Below, in pieces: positions 11,498-22,858 of a DNA stretch of 64,000 nucleotides. The stretch spans positions 3,224,001 through 3,288,000 of the forward strand of contig NC_135242.1 of assembly GCF_947623445.1 (NCBI RefSeq), written 5' to 3'. The number at the start of each line of letters is the position of its first letter. Positions within the stretch are counted from its first letter, which is position 1. Under the pieces are notes generated by a model. The model was not told where the DNA came from and did not search any database. It worked only from the letters and a program-made list of their open reading frames with translations. The translations under genes and the position numbers were made by a program. The DNA is from Clavelina lepadiformis. Lineage: Eukaryota; Chordata; Ascidiacea; Aplousobranchia; Clavelinidae.

Positions 11498-12729
11498 ATG
11501 GCTGCTAGATTCAAATCCTTCTGGACACTGCAATCTGGGATTGCGATTAATCATATGAAATTTGATGACATTTCAACCGCTGAAAAATGTGAAAAGAGAC
11601 ATCCTATTGTGTTTGTGATTATTCCAGGGAATCCCGGCTTAATTCATTTCTATGAGAAGTTTTCAGAAGTCTTGTACTCCACCACAGACATACCAGTTTG
11701 GGGTGTCAGTCACACTGGACATACCAAGACAGACAAACAATTCGATCATCCTGATGTATTGGATTGTGGTTTGGAATGCCAAATTGAACACAAAATTGAT
11801 TTTTTAAAACAAGAAGTGTTTCCTAATGCTGATAAAGTTATCTTGATCGGTCACTCAATTGGTTGCTACATTATCTTGCAAATTATGGATAAAATGAAGG
11901 AATACAGATCACGTTTTGAAAAAGGTGTTCTTCTTTTTCCCACTATTGAAAGGATGAGACATACCCCAAATGGAAAGCTGATGACACCTATTTTAAGCTA
12001 TGGTCGTTGGTTGTATGTTTTCCTTGCTGGAATTTTTAATCTTCTTCCAAACTTTGTGCTGTGCCGGCTTGTACCATGTTTAACAGTAAGAAAAACTCAT
12101 ACTGGGTGGTGTTTAGTTTTGAGTGTGTTGCTGTGAAAGATGAATAAAATAGCCAGAGTACTTTCGGCATATTTTTGTTGCTGATGTTTCGTGTCATTCT
12201 AAAAACATTCTCAACACTGGTGATAGTAATGCAACTATATAGCCCTGGTGATGACAAGTAGTTTTTAACTACTCAATAATATACTTTTATTTTCAACTTT
12301 GTTATAATTTTTATGATTGCAGTCATCTGAACGCTGTGTAAGCGACACCGTCCTTGAGCACCTTTGTCCTAAGGTTGCTGATTGCTGCACTTACATGGCA
12401 TTAGAAGAAATGTATGAGGTATGGTTTTATTATGTTTTATTTAACATGGGTTTACTGGATTGTACAACAATAGCTGCTTTATGCAGGTAAACAAAAGAGA
12501 TGATGAAATTATAAAAAGAAACATCGATAAGCTGATATTTTACTATGGAGCAGCAGATAGATGGTGTCCAGCTTCGTGTTATCATGATTTGAAAAACCTG
12601 TTCAAGCACAGACCCAACTGTGCAATTCATTTATGTGAGCAAAATGTTCAGCATGCGTTTATGTTAGAACATAGCGCTTTTATTGCCGACCTGGTTGCTA
12701 AATGGGTGTTTCCTGTTGTTGTAAATTGA
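11498..12729 (+). CDS. LDAH: LDAH copy 2, lipid droplet-associated hydrolase
   Basis: Three exons, 11498-12085, 12323-12418 and 12487-12729, encode 308 residues. The serine-hydrolase motifs are the same as in copy 1 (GHSIGC, GAADRWCP, VQHAFM). The N-terminal segment (MAARFKSFWTLQSGIAINHM) and a patch after the nucleophile (VLLFPTIERMRHT versus GL LFPGIEKLRHS in copy 1) differ. Intervening stretches are identical at the base level. FPTIERM is closer to the human protein than copy 1's version. Exon 1 ends at ACA before GTAAGA, at the position where copy 1 ends in AAG. Intron 2 is shorter than in copy 1 (68 against 135 bases). Both copies look functional. Confidence 0.93.
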
Positions 12730-13533
12730 GCTAACAATATGGTTAGCTGGTGTCCATTAGCTCAGGCTGCGCTTCCAGCACACGTGGCTTAAAGCATTTT
12801 GGCACCCAATTTTGAAGTTGACTATTGTATTATGTCAAGAGTTATGTGCAATGTAATATAGTTTTGAGTAATTGTTTTCTGAAATTTTTATTTTAGGGAA
12901 ACCAGAAACTAGTGATTATTATACTATGCAAACTGTCGTGTTCATAAAAATGATGTTCTATGTACTACAATTTACATTATTTTTGGAGCATATATTATTA
13001 GCACAAGGTTAACATTTTACAGTAAAAAAAACGCATTCGGGTGTGTCAATAACTGTTTCAGCTTCATAGAATAAACCAAACATATTTACACAGAAATGCA
13101 GTATTTCTAACCAAAACAGCTAGTTATGTGCAAGTGACTAATAAATCAGCTACGCTTTGAACCATTGCGTTTACCGTAACTTTGCAACATGAATGTTATT
13201 GATGCATTCTTGCTACGGGATGTATTCCAGATTTTCTTCTTCATATCACCATTTTGCTTGTTACGCATCAATTAGTGTTATTATAATACTGTCTATACCT
13301 GTAGTGCACTGCTTGTTTTTATTATTTGATAATTATATGATTACAGCAAGGTAAAACGTTAATATTCCAAGAAAATTTATCATAATAACACACTGAATAA
13401 TAAAATTTCAATACGAAGGTTTCTTGCATATACAATTACTTAAAACATCAAGCAAAAATCTGAAATATTTAATTTCTGTTACGCAAATAAATCTCTAAGT
13501 GGTCTCGCTTTTTCCAATTATAACTGGTTGCTT
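12730..13533. other. Intergenic spacer between LDAH copy 2 and CPT1-like copy A
   Basis: The two genes converge here (LDAH +, CPT1-like -). The sequence is AT-rich and no coding exon or repeat end was recognised. Confidence 0.45.
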
Positions 13534-16500
13534 TTAATTGGTGGCTTCCATCAGTGTCTTCATGTCATCAATGGCTCTTTGTATATCTTCACCAAATTCA
13601 GCTGAATCAGTGTCATCGCACTGATGAAAACTTGCAATCAGAAAATGAACTGAGAACAAACCACAATTTTTTTTATTATAAAGTTATGCTATGTATATCG
13701 GTAAAATAAATCAATTGAAAACCAAGTTATGTTTTTAACAAGTGGATGAAGAAAACTGTTTCAGAAGCAGTAATATTAGTCTCAAACATGTATTACTTTT
13801 TTCATCGTCCATAAAATAGGAAATTCCATATCCATCCGGTCTCTGGGCACCAAATCCACCACCCACTGGGTCGGTTACATTGACCAACTTCTTGCTTATT
13901 ACAGGGTCATATCTTAGAGGACTTTGTGATGTTGATAACTTGTCCGTTTCCGAAAACGGCTAAAAATACGACAATCATCATAGTTACAATATGTAACTGT
14001 AGGCATAACTGGTAAAATAGTACAAAGATTAAGAAAACTGCTTGGTTGATAGCTCAGTGGTCAGAGCGGTGAACTCAGAATAATGCGGCCAGTGTTTAAT
14101 ACCCAGTGGCACTACCGTTCTAATGCCCTAGGGCAGCACATTAACGACACTTGTTCCTGTTCAATGATCCTGGTGAACAGTTCTAAATTCACGCAAATCG
14201 TCTCAGTCCAAGGATAAAGATTATGATACCATACCATTATAAATATAACATCACACTGACCTTTAAGGTAAATAGCTTTGGAACCGACTTGGAAAACTTT
14301 CCAGCCAAATACAACCCCAGTAGATGCCGGTCCACAGCTTGTCCGTTCATTGCATCATACTTATACAGAGTTTGATGCTTGATTGCTGCTTTTAAATGGT
14401 CTACTTTTGTTTTGCTTGGAACGGCAGGGTCATCAAAAGTCTAAATTAAAGCATAGATAAAAATTTTAACGTAATTAATTTTAACGAAAATTTTTTTTAT
14501 TTCAAAATTTATTTTAAATTTTGTACTTTCGTAAATTGCACTGAGTGTTCTGAAACCGATCGAATTGTTTCTGTTCTTCCATACTTGAACAGTCTACAGA
14601 TATTATAAAACAAATGTTAGGATTACAACTTTCAAAGCACAGTGGTGACCATAGCAATTCCTAAGGCGATGTAGTTACCTTGTAGCTGCTGTCTCATATG
14701 TTTTTGGAGTCTCTTTATGACGTCGGTAAAATGCGAGTTGCAGCGCCATCTGTATATAACCATCAGGACTGACTCGTAGTTTCTTTATGAAGCTTTTTCC
14801 TTTGTCGGCTAAGAATATATATGCGTCGAAATCTTTCACCTAAACCAATAAGGCTATGCTATTGAAAAAGTTTCCGCTTCCAAAGATGAAACAACAGCCA
14901 TATACAGTCAGTCGCTGTTGTAAACATATTTCACGCCATCAAACTCACAAGCTCCTCCCATTTATCTTTAACATCTGCGATATCACTGCTGTAGTCATCA
15001 AGGTTCCAGGATAAGTATTCTGCTACAGGTAAGTTAGTGTGCTGTAAACCCTGATGCATTGCATCCCCATTTGCATCATACTTGGAATGGTAATAACCAA
15101 ACTCCCAGAGACGTCCAGCTAACTAAAACAACAATCATAGATCAATATTCCTGGTATCAAATGGTCACAAGGCACAGGATAATTCATGAAACAGTTTATT
15201 TACAGTAGCTTCGGCAGATGTGTGTTCTACATTTAACCCCATTGCTCCGTTGCTTGCAAATATCATTGTCAGTGACTTGTCAAACCATCTATTGTAGCCG
15301 TTGCCGGTCATATAAAGATGAAACTCTTCACTTATGTTCTGCGACAAGATTCAAAATCAGGGACTAGTTATAAAAGGTTATCCAAATTCTCTGGTAAACA
15401 TATTTAAATTGTGAGTTTTGAATACTGCGTCAGGGCAGTATGATGTAGCATTAACTTCAAACATTTTTAGACCTTTATTGTTCTTTTATTCGTTCAGCTA
15501 AAATACAGTTGGGATAATAATTTCTTGAACATAAATTTTTTTGCACCTTGGGTTCTTCATCATTGTCCAGCGCCACACAGAAGGCCGATGTTTCAACAAC
15601 ATTTAAACTGGTGGCATTTTCTTCATCTTTCAACATGCTTTTTCTTATCTGAAGAAATATTTACTGGATACAAGTCGCTTAGTCTAAAATACAAAGTGGC
15701 TACGAGCCTATGACCCATCAACTTACCTTTGCCCATCTTGTCCTGTCAGTTGTTGTAAAAATACTTGGGTTTACAATTTGTGACGTTCCAGCTACAGCTT
15801 TCCTTTTACTTGCATCTTTCACTATATCTTCCAGCTTAGATTGGATCTCTCGAGGTGTAAGTAGGCTCTCGTTCCCAGCGACATCGATTGAGTACATATC
15901 CAACCGATACATGGATCCCTTGCTGGGTACAATGAAATCATCAAAATATTTTTCAATTTTAAATTAAATTTACAAAAAAATGTAATGTGAAAAAATAAAC
16001 TTTGGAAAGCTGCCAGAAAGTGATTTTAATCAATCAGTCATTTTAATTTTCGTCAAAAACGCAGTGGGGATGAGGGTTTAAACGTGCTTAAAAATAATTA
16101 AAGTAATATCTGCTGGTATCAACCAGCATGGCCACTAAACCCATGTAAATGAGTGAGTGTAAGCAACATAACGTAAGTAAAAAACTTTGAAAACTTGCCA
16201 GAAAACAACAATATGCTTTGTTCCACGAAAAGTCTTGAGATCATCAACATCTTCTTGTGGGATTCGAGTAGTTGAGCAAACATAGTTATAACGATGGCAA
16301 CAAATCGGAACAATATTTTGAATCATCATGTTGCGAAGCTGGAAGAAACAAACTCACGAAATGCAAAACGTAATATATTACCTGCACACGTAATGCAAAA
16401 CAAATAAAAAAACACAGAACTAATTAAACATTAAGTGCACAATTATAACAGCTATAAATACTATATTATGCCAAGTATACACATTAAGTATACTGTTAGA

Positions 16501-19500
16501 ACATACGTGTCAAACTCCCGACCCGCTTTACAATAAAACTTAGCCCGCAATGCTACTTTATACATTGAAGTATTTCCGGCCCGCGAGATCATTGTACAGT
16601 ATAACTTACCTTTTTCAAGCAAGAAACAAGATTATAACAAATCGCACAATACAGCAGCACAACAGTTGCCCCATCATACGATAGAATAAATCGATTTATT
16701 CTCAGGCTTGTAATCTGGGCTGCTTTTTTCTTTATTGTTTATTAATTCTTTAATGCTTTTACAAGGAGATGAATGAAACATAATGATGTAAGAGATGAAT
16801 AATCAAAAAAAGACCAGTCAAAAATCGTCAAAAACATCAAAAATTTGGTGTTGTTTCGCTGCCTGTTCCAATTCATGTAGTCGTGTCACGAAACGTTCAA
16901 TCAAGTTTTAACCTAACGGCCCACGGCAATAAATAAGTTTTGGCCCCTGGTGCGATAGAGTTTGACACCCCTGTGTTAGAACATACTGTGAATTGAGAGA
17001 GAAAACACATGTGATAAACTGTTATTTACCGTTCCAGTCTCAACTCTTTCCTTGTATTCCATTGCATACCGGATGTGGTTAGCAGCTTGGCTAAGTTGAT
17101 GAGAAACTGGTGTGTGTTGTTTAAACTTTAAATCACCCAACAGACAAAAATTAGAGGCCACTGCCAAAAGAAATGAACGTATTCATGTTTTACAGCAAGT
17201 TGCTCATGGAAATTATACGTTTCGTTAAAAATTTATACTCCAAAACCTCCTGCACATTGTGTTGATAATATATGGCTCTGTCATTTGGGATGACGCAGCA
17301 TGGCTGAGGTTCCTAAACACACTTCACCTACCAGGTATTGGACTTCGACCAGCCAAGTAAACATACTTGTCCCAAAGTTCACTCAGCCAGTTCTCTTCTG
17401 TTTTATATCTTAAGTAAAGAAAAAATTCTACTACCTTCTGGTATGTTGTAAATAGACGAGCGGGTCAAAGTGCATTTCTGCACGTGACTTGCACCATGCG
17501 GAGACTGTTCTGCTATGTGTTATGTCATGACTGGTGAAATCAGTACAACACTTGCCCTATGCATTTTAAGTGTACTATGATAAGTACTTCAGACATAAGA
17601 GGGCAATGACATCACTTGATAAATTACTGTAAAAAACGCTCATTAAACTTTACACTAAAGCATGATGATGCTGGATGAATAACTTACATACAAGTCAACC
17701 GGCTTCAAGTCATGGTTTTGTGACTAATTTTACCTTTCTTCCAAAATCTTTTGCAACTTTGGTCCTTCATTTTGCTTCAATTCATCAATGGCTTCTTGTA
17801 TGGCAGCATATTCTTTTTCATGTACAAGAGGTTTTACCATTGACAGAGTCCTGTGTATGGTTTAAACATCAGTTCAAATACCAGGACAGCCAAATAATCT
17901 AGCAGAATTTAATTAAAGCATAAATTACCTTTTACAGGTTTCTTCTAATTTTGGCAAAGGGTATTTAGGGAGATATTCTTGTAAAGCAAAAAGTTTGTTC
18001 TTTTTTGGCATCAACAATGACAACAACATTCCCCATGCCTGTAAGACAGAAAAATAATTTCAAACGCATTCCTATTTTTTTTGACAAAAAGGTACTATAC
18101 ATACTTATGAAATTGACCTGTATAACACATAAAATTCTGGCTAAAAAGTCATCCACCCAACATGTATGCAATTATTTCATATATACAATATGACATGTGC
18201 TTTTGTTTTTGTTGTACTCCACATAGAAATTAATAAAACGTCACTATCATGTTGCTTAAGGAATAACACTTCCAGTAAATATTCTCATTTTTCTTTCTGG
18301 TATTTTTATGGAAGAAACCAAACCTTTGTCCTTGAACTTTTCTGGTCGTACATCCAGTCGCTGTAAATACAAAGGTATGCATGGTTGGTATCAGAGTTGT
18401 AACCAGTTTAGTTTTCATGACAAAAGTAAAGCAAAGGCAATGGCTGTTTCACTTGACACAAACTGGATTACGGCTTTCAGCAAGTTAATGCCATTGAATT
18501 CATACAAGTTTTTTTACATTACATGAAGTGTGCAGTAAGCTATCAACCGTCAGCGCAGTGAAAGTTCAGTCTGGCCGATACTTTTATTCAGAAAAGTGTA
18601 ACCTTTTATGAAAATATCCATTTTGTTTCCATAAGATTTTTAGATTTTTGTTCTTACATCTACCATGGGATGACTTAAGTTAAGTGGAGCTATCTTTGAG
18701 CAACTTACTCGAGTAAGAGCAAGTCATGAAAAAATTGACTCAAGTCATTATAACACTGGTTCGTACAGTAACTTATGTCACAACACTATAGTGGAAATGG
18801 TCCCCACCTGGCACTGTTTAATTGCAACTAAAGAGATGTGGCCAATCCATACCTATAGAGCTGTAAGAGGCCGTATGTTACAAAGTGGCATTTGGAAGTG
18901 ACTTTTTTGTGGTGGAAATCATAGTTGTAGCAGCAAATGTGGCACCACAAGATTCTCCTCCCCTCACAAGGGAAAGGTGTCACCAACGGTGTTCACTCTA
19001 TTCATTCCTAACGAGCTACATCAGCCTTATGGTCTTGGAGGACAGCTAATACGCTGCAATGATCAGCAGCAGAAGCGAGTGTGACAAGACAATTATATCA
19101 GACAAACGTATCGGTGTATTAGCATCAGGCTGCATGTTGGTTTCAACTTGCGATCGTCAGTCACCACTGTATAGCTGTGATTGTCCTCTACAGCCCAGAT
19201 TGGAAAGTACGGCAGTTTGACAAGAAATTGTGCAAAGACACAGATCCTGGCATCAGAGCACACACAGAACCTTTAATTTTTTGTTTATTTAGTACAAACT
19301 ACTTTGCTTATTAATTATGAATCGGCGTGAACATGTAAAAGTTCAATGTACACATTAATGATTCTTATGTTTGCGATTGCCACACTTCATGAAATGGGTT
19401 AAAATCAAAAAAGATGTGAGCGAATGGTGGATTCACCATAGTGGAAAGTGTAGTACCTACAAGCACGAGGTTCTTCAATATGCACGGCAAAGTTTTTACC

Positions 19501-19983
19501 TTCACACCGATTTAGAATAAATAAACAAAGACTTGAGGCTACAGTGCACGCCAAACTTCGCAGCTTTGCATGCATAAATTCTAATCGAAAACTGCCGTAC
19601 TTTCCAGTTCAGTGCATTCACAAAGTGACATTTGAAACAGATAAGTTTCTTGCTTGCGGTATTGTCAGATCGTTACAGGACTCATATGATAATATATCCG
19701 ATCAAAGACCAATAACCATTGACAATCTAAACCATTAAACTATTTATCAAATAACAAATGGGCAATGCTCACATTAGGTTACACACCGATATGTTAGAAG
19801 TGCTCTGATGATCTCCCATCTGACTTGCTCCAATATCCAGTATATGCTAATTCCTAACAACAGTCCAATTGCTGAGGCTTGAAATTTTGTCGCACCAAAA
19901 AGATTGGTGAAAAGCACCTGTGATAAGATAGCTCCAATTCCACCCCATACTACACAATGTGGGCCTAGTTCTGATCTTGCCAT
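13534..19983 (-). CDS. CPT1-like carnitine acyltransferase, copy A
   Basis: Sixteen minus-strand exons: 19787-19983, 18324-18360, 17929-18038, 17734-17850, 17332-17408, 17030-17160, 16195-16338, 15727-15918, 15547-15648, about 15178-15338, 14949-15122, 14679-14839, 14527-14593, 14261-14440, 13797-13959 and 13534-13649. The product is about 710 residues (CPT1 about 770). Two N-terminal membrane spans ([33 protein letters not shown]) are followed by CPT1-type [79 protein letters not shown] and GGGFG..DGYG. The catalytic His lies in [11 protein letters not shown]. It is expected on the mitochondrial outer membrane, moving acyl groups from CoA to carnitine. Oddities are the H-x3-E pair (CPT1 has H-x3-D, CrAT has E), the lack of the usual N-terminal regulatory segment before the first membrane span, and an unclear exon 10 donor. 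Confidence 0.88.
14041..14240 (+). repeat. tRNA-derived SINE in a CPT1-like intron
   Basis: The segment starts ttgatagctcagtggtcaga, a good pol III A box (TRGCTCAGTGG). About 30 bases on, tttaatacccag is a decayed B box. A 120-base non-tRNA body follows. It lies in the intron between exons 14 and 15 of copy A and is absent from the matching intron of copy B. It is too diverged to fold as a working tRNA. Confidence 0.7.
16502..16973. mobile_element. hAT-type MITE in intron 6 of CPT1-like copy A
   Basis: Left end CATACGTGTCAAACTC and right end gagtttgacacccctg are inverted repeats of the widespread hAT form caggggtgtcaaactc. TGTTAGAA is duplicated at 16494-16501 and 16974-16981. The matching intron of copy B (around 26470) has the uninterrupted site, so the element arrived after the gene duplication. 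No transposase frame was recognised. Confidence 0.85.
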
Positions 19984-22479
19984 ATGTTTTAATAACAGCC
20001 CACTCAGCTATATAGTAAAGTATACAGACAGGTACACTTCAATCTGTACCCTAGCTACAATCTACAAACGTGACAACAGGCAGACAGACTAGTATTAGGT
20101 TCAGACATGTTATTGTATTAGGTTAAACATCCCGATTAGTAATTGCAAAGTAACCAATGGTAATTTCCATTCCAGGACATGGTAATTTCAAGAGCTTGCA
20201 GCTGAAAATGTCTTACAAGTTTCCTCTATAATAGAAAACACCACTGAATCGCTGACATTGTTTCGAGGTAACGTAAGCACGATACCAGTTTACAAGAAAC
20301 CAAATCGGACTAATCGGCCAGACTAAACAAGTCAATTAGCCAGAACAAAGTGAATAGAGAATAAATAACGCTATTTCGACGAGGTCTGAACTTGTGTGTT
20401 ACAGATTTAGCGAATAATGGTCTTCGGTCAGTTTACTACTCTCTCTGTGTACTTGAGTCTTGACTACTCTGCTCTGTCAGCTGTTTGATTGTCTACTCTA
20501 TTGCACGCTTGACTGATCACTGCTCACGGACCATACATTGACTTATCATTTTTCTCCACACGCTTTGCCACATATGACTTATGTCAGGAAAATAGTGCAT
20601 TGTTTATTTTTCGCCATTAACTGAGCGGAACGAAAGTTAAATATAAATAGGCATTTGGCTATGGCATTTTCCATTGACCAGGATTTCGTCGTATTGCGCG
20701 AACCAGCAAATATTTGTTAAAAGTGCGGCTGAACAGAAATGAATAAATAGGCCTACAGAGCCGTTGTTTTATTACGATACCATGACCATATTTCTCTGCG
20801 TTGCTTGCTTGACATGCCAAACTTTACAAGCACAAGAATTTCGAATTTTGCACTTGGCAAAGCGCCGTGTGGACAACACGCTTTTTTGCTAACTTACTAC
20901 CAAGCAGAGATACTACAGCAAAATTATAGTATCATCGTATACTTTTCTCCATTTATTGTGGAAACTCTAGGAAGTGAAAGGTCAGATGCTTCAAGACGTA
21001 TGGTGATACAGTAATGATAACCTTGTTATGGTACAAAAAAACAGAAACATGTTGACAATCAACCAATCAGCGAAAAAAAGCGGAAAGCGATGTGGGCTTA
21101 AAATAGTCCAAAGGAAAGATTAATTTTATTATAATCAGCTGTCATTATTTCAACGAAAAAAATCATTACTTCAAAGCTATTTTTCATGGTTTCTCGCTAA
21201 CCTTATATTATAAAAGCGAACAGCTCATAGTAGGCTATACGCAAGTTAAATGCAACAATCCGAGGATTTTAAACATGTTATTCAACCAAGGTTTAATCAT
21301 AATTTTTCCATAATGCTTAGGCCTGCACGTTTTATTTCAAAGAACTGCAGATTTCAACAAATACGCTATGGAACTTATCGCAACTATACCAAATTGCTGT
21401 AAGTTACAAAGTTTCATCATTCCCTTCTTTAAATTTAATTTGAAGAGAGTTGGAATGGCTTTATTATATCAAATTATGGCAATAATAACAACATCTGTAA
21501 GTCCAATTTCCAAGTTTTCTGTTGATCAAAATAACCAGAAGTCTAGGAATTCAAAAAATTCCTTGTCATGGTTCAAGACAGGACAGTTACAGGACCTGGG
21601 AAAAATGGAATTTTTTACAAAAGTATTGGTATTTGACCCTTGAATTTTGCTTGATTTAACTCTATAAATGGATTAAGATCCCTTAAGAAACACTTGTCGC
21701 CTTGTTGGCAGGTAGAATTGATGAATACGATAAGGGAACAAATCAACAAAGAATTTACTCTTGTAACGTTCCGCTTCAAGCTCGGCCAGAGATAGTTGAC
21801 AACTTAAATTTGCAAAATTTGAGCGGACTAACAAATTGACTCACTTTGGAAAAACAGGTCGTGTGTGAATGAAGTTTTAGAAGTTTTGTTTTAGTATAGT
21901 ATGATTTTACAGTAAGTAACCAGGCCTTTCTGCAAACATTTCTGCTGGATGTTTTGCCATGCACAGAGTTTGACAGCAAGCAAGCGACATGGAGAAACAT
22001 TGGCATACAACGATAACGTGGCGCCGCCGATCATCGAATCCTGTGGCATAGTTGCGAGTTCGAGACTCTAACCACAAGAGTAGACTATCGCCCGTGAAGG
22101 TGTGAGCCATTTGCACAAGAACTATTCAAGTTTAATTTCAAACCCGAAGCAAATAAACAAATCCGAACAAAAAATAACCTTAAAATAACAGTGGGGAGCT
22201 ATTTTGTTCAGAATAAACAATATCTCGATGCAATTGAAAAATTTAAATCGGAACAATAAATAATAGCCTACAGAGTATGACATTGCATGGTGATGTCACA
22301 GTCGACCGTGATTTTATATAGAGCTGAGAGCAAAATTATATTCTAATATCTAAGCAGTAAATACGACGTACCGACACACACTACACACGCACACATACAA
22401 ATAATACTTTATCAGTACATGCAAATACAACAAACAGCAAATAGTTTTCGATAACGCCACGGTAACGTGACGTTAAATC
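19984..22479. other. Upstream region of CPT1-like copy A
   Basis: About 2.5 kb between copy A and the hAT element at 22480. The frame of exon 1 stays open upstream to an acceptor-like tatatag on the minus strand, so a 5' exon or trans-splice site may exist. I could not find an exon for the usual CPT1 N-terminus. The dispersed repeat segment of 2701-2741 recurs at 20601-20640. Other short open frames here look spurious. Confidence 0.4.
20601..20640 (+). repeat. Dispersed repeat segment, copy 2
   Basis: The same core as at 2701-2741 (tttttcgccattaactgagc, then GGaacgaaagttaa). It lies in non-coding sequence upstream of CPT1-like copy A. Confidence 0.5.
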
Positions 22480-22791
22480 GAGGCTTACCATAATTTTGTG
22501 GCTTCAAAGCGGGACGCTTTTGACATATGACGTCACAATAACATTTTTATCGAAAACAATGAAATAAATAATAAACAAGATCACGAATTCTTCTTCAAGA
22601 AGTACCGGTACGCTAAACAGCAAAAACAATAATAAGAACATGCTAATGTTCGTGTATGGCTTCTATGCGGTATGCCTATGCTGGCTGACTGAATTTCCAA
22701 ACCGGGACGTTTGGCCGACCGATCGGGACGCCGGGACAAAACGTTAAAAAGGGGGACTGTCCCGGCTAAAACGGGACGTATGGTAAGCCTA
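22480..22791. mobile_element. hAT-type MITE downstream of CPT1-like copy B
   Basis: The ends are gaggcttaccata and tatggtaagccta, forming an inverted repeat, with repeated GGGAC/GTCCC subterminal motifs. GTTAAATC is duplicated at 22472-22479 and 22792-22799. The 312-bp element has no transposase frame. It ends about 70 bases from the stop codon of copy B, so it may lie in that gene's 3' UTR. Confidence 0.82.
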
Positions 22792-22858
22792 GTTAAATCT
22801 GCAATCTTAAATATTCATATAACCCTTCGAAAACACTCTCATCGCCGACGCAGACCCT

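Noticed and set aside
14043-14115. A tRNA gene, because of a good A box (tagctcagtggtcagagcgg)
   Set aside because: The B box is decayed, the stems do not close and a non-tRNA body follows; it is a SINE.
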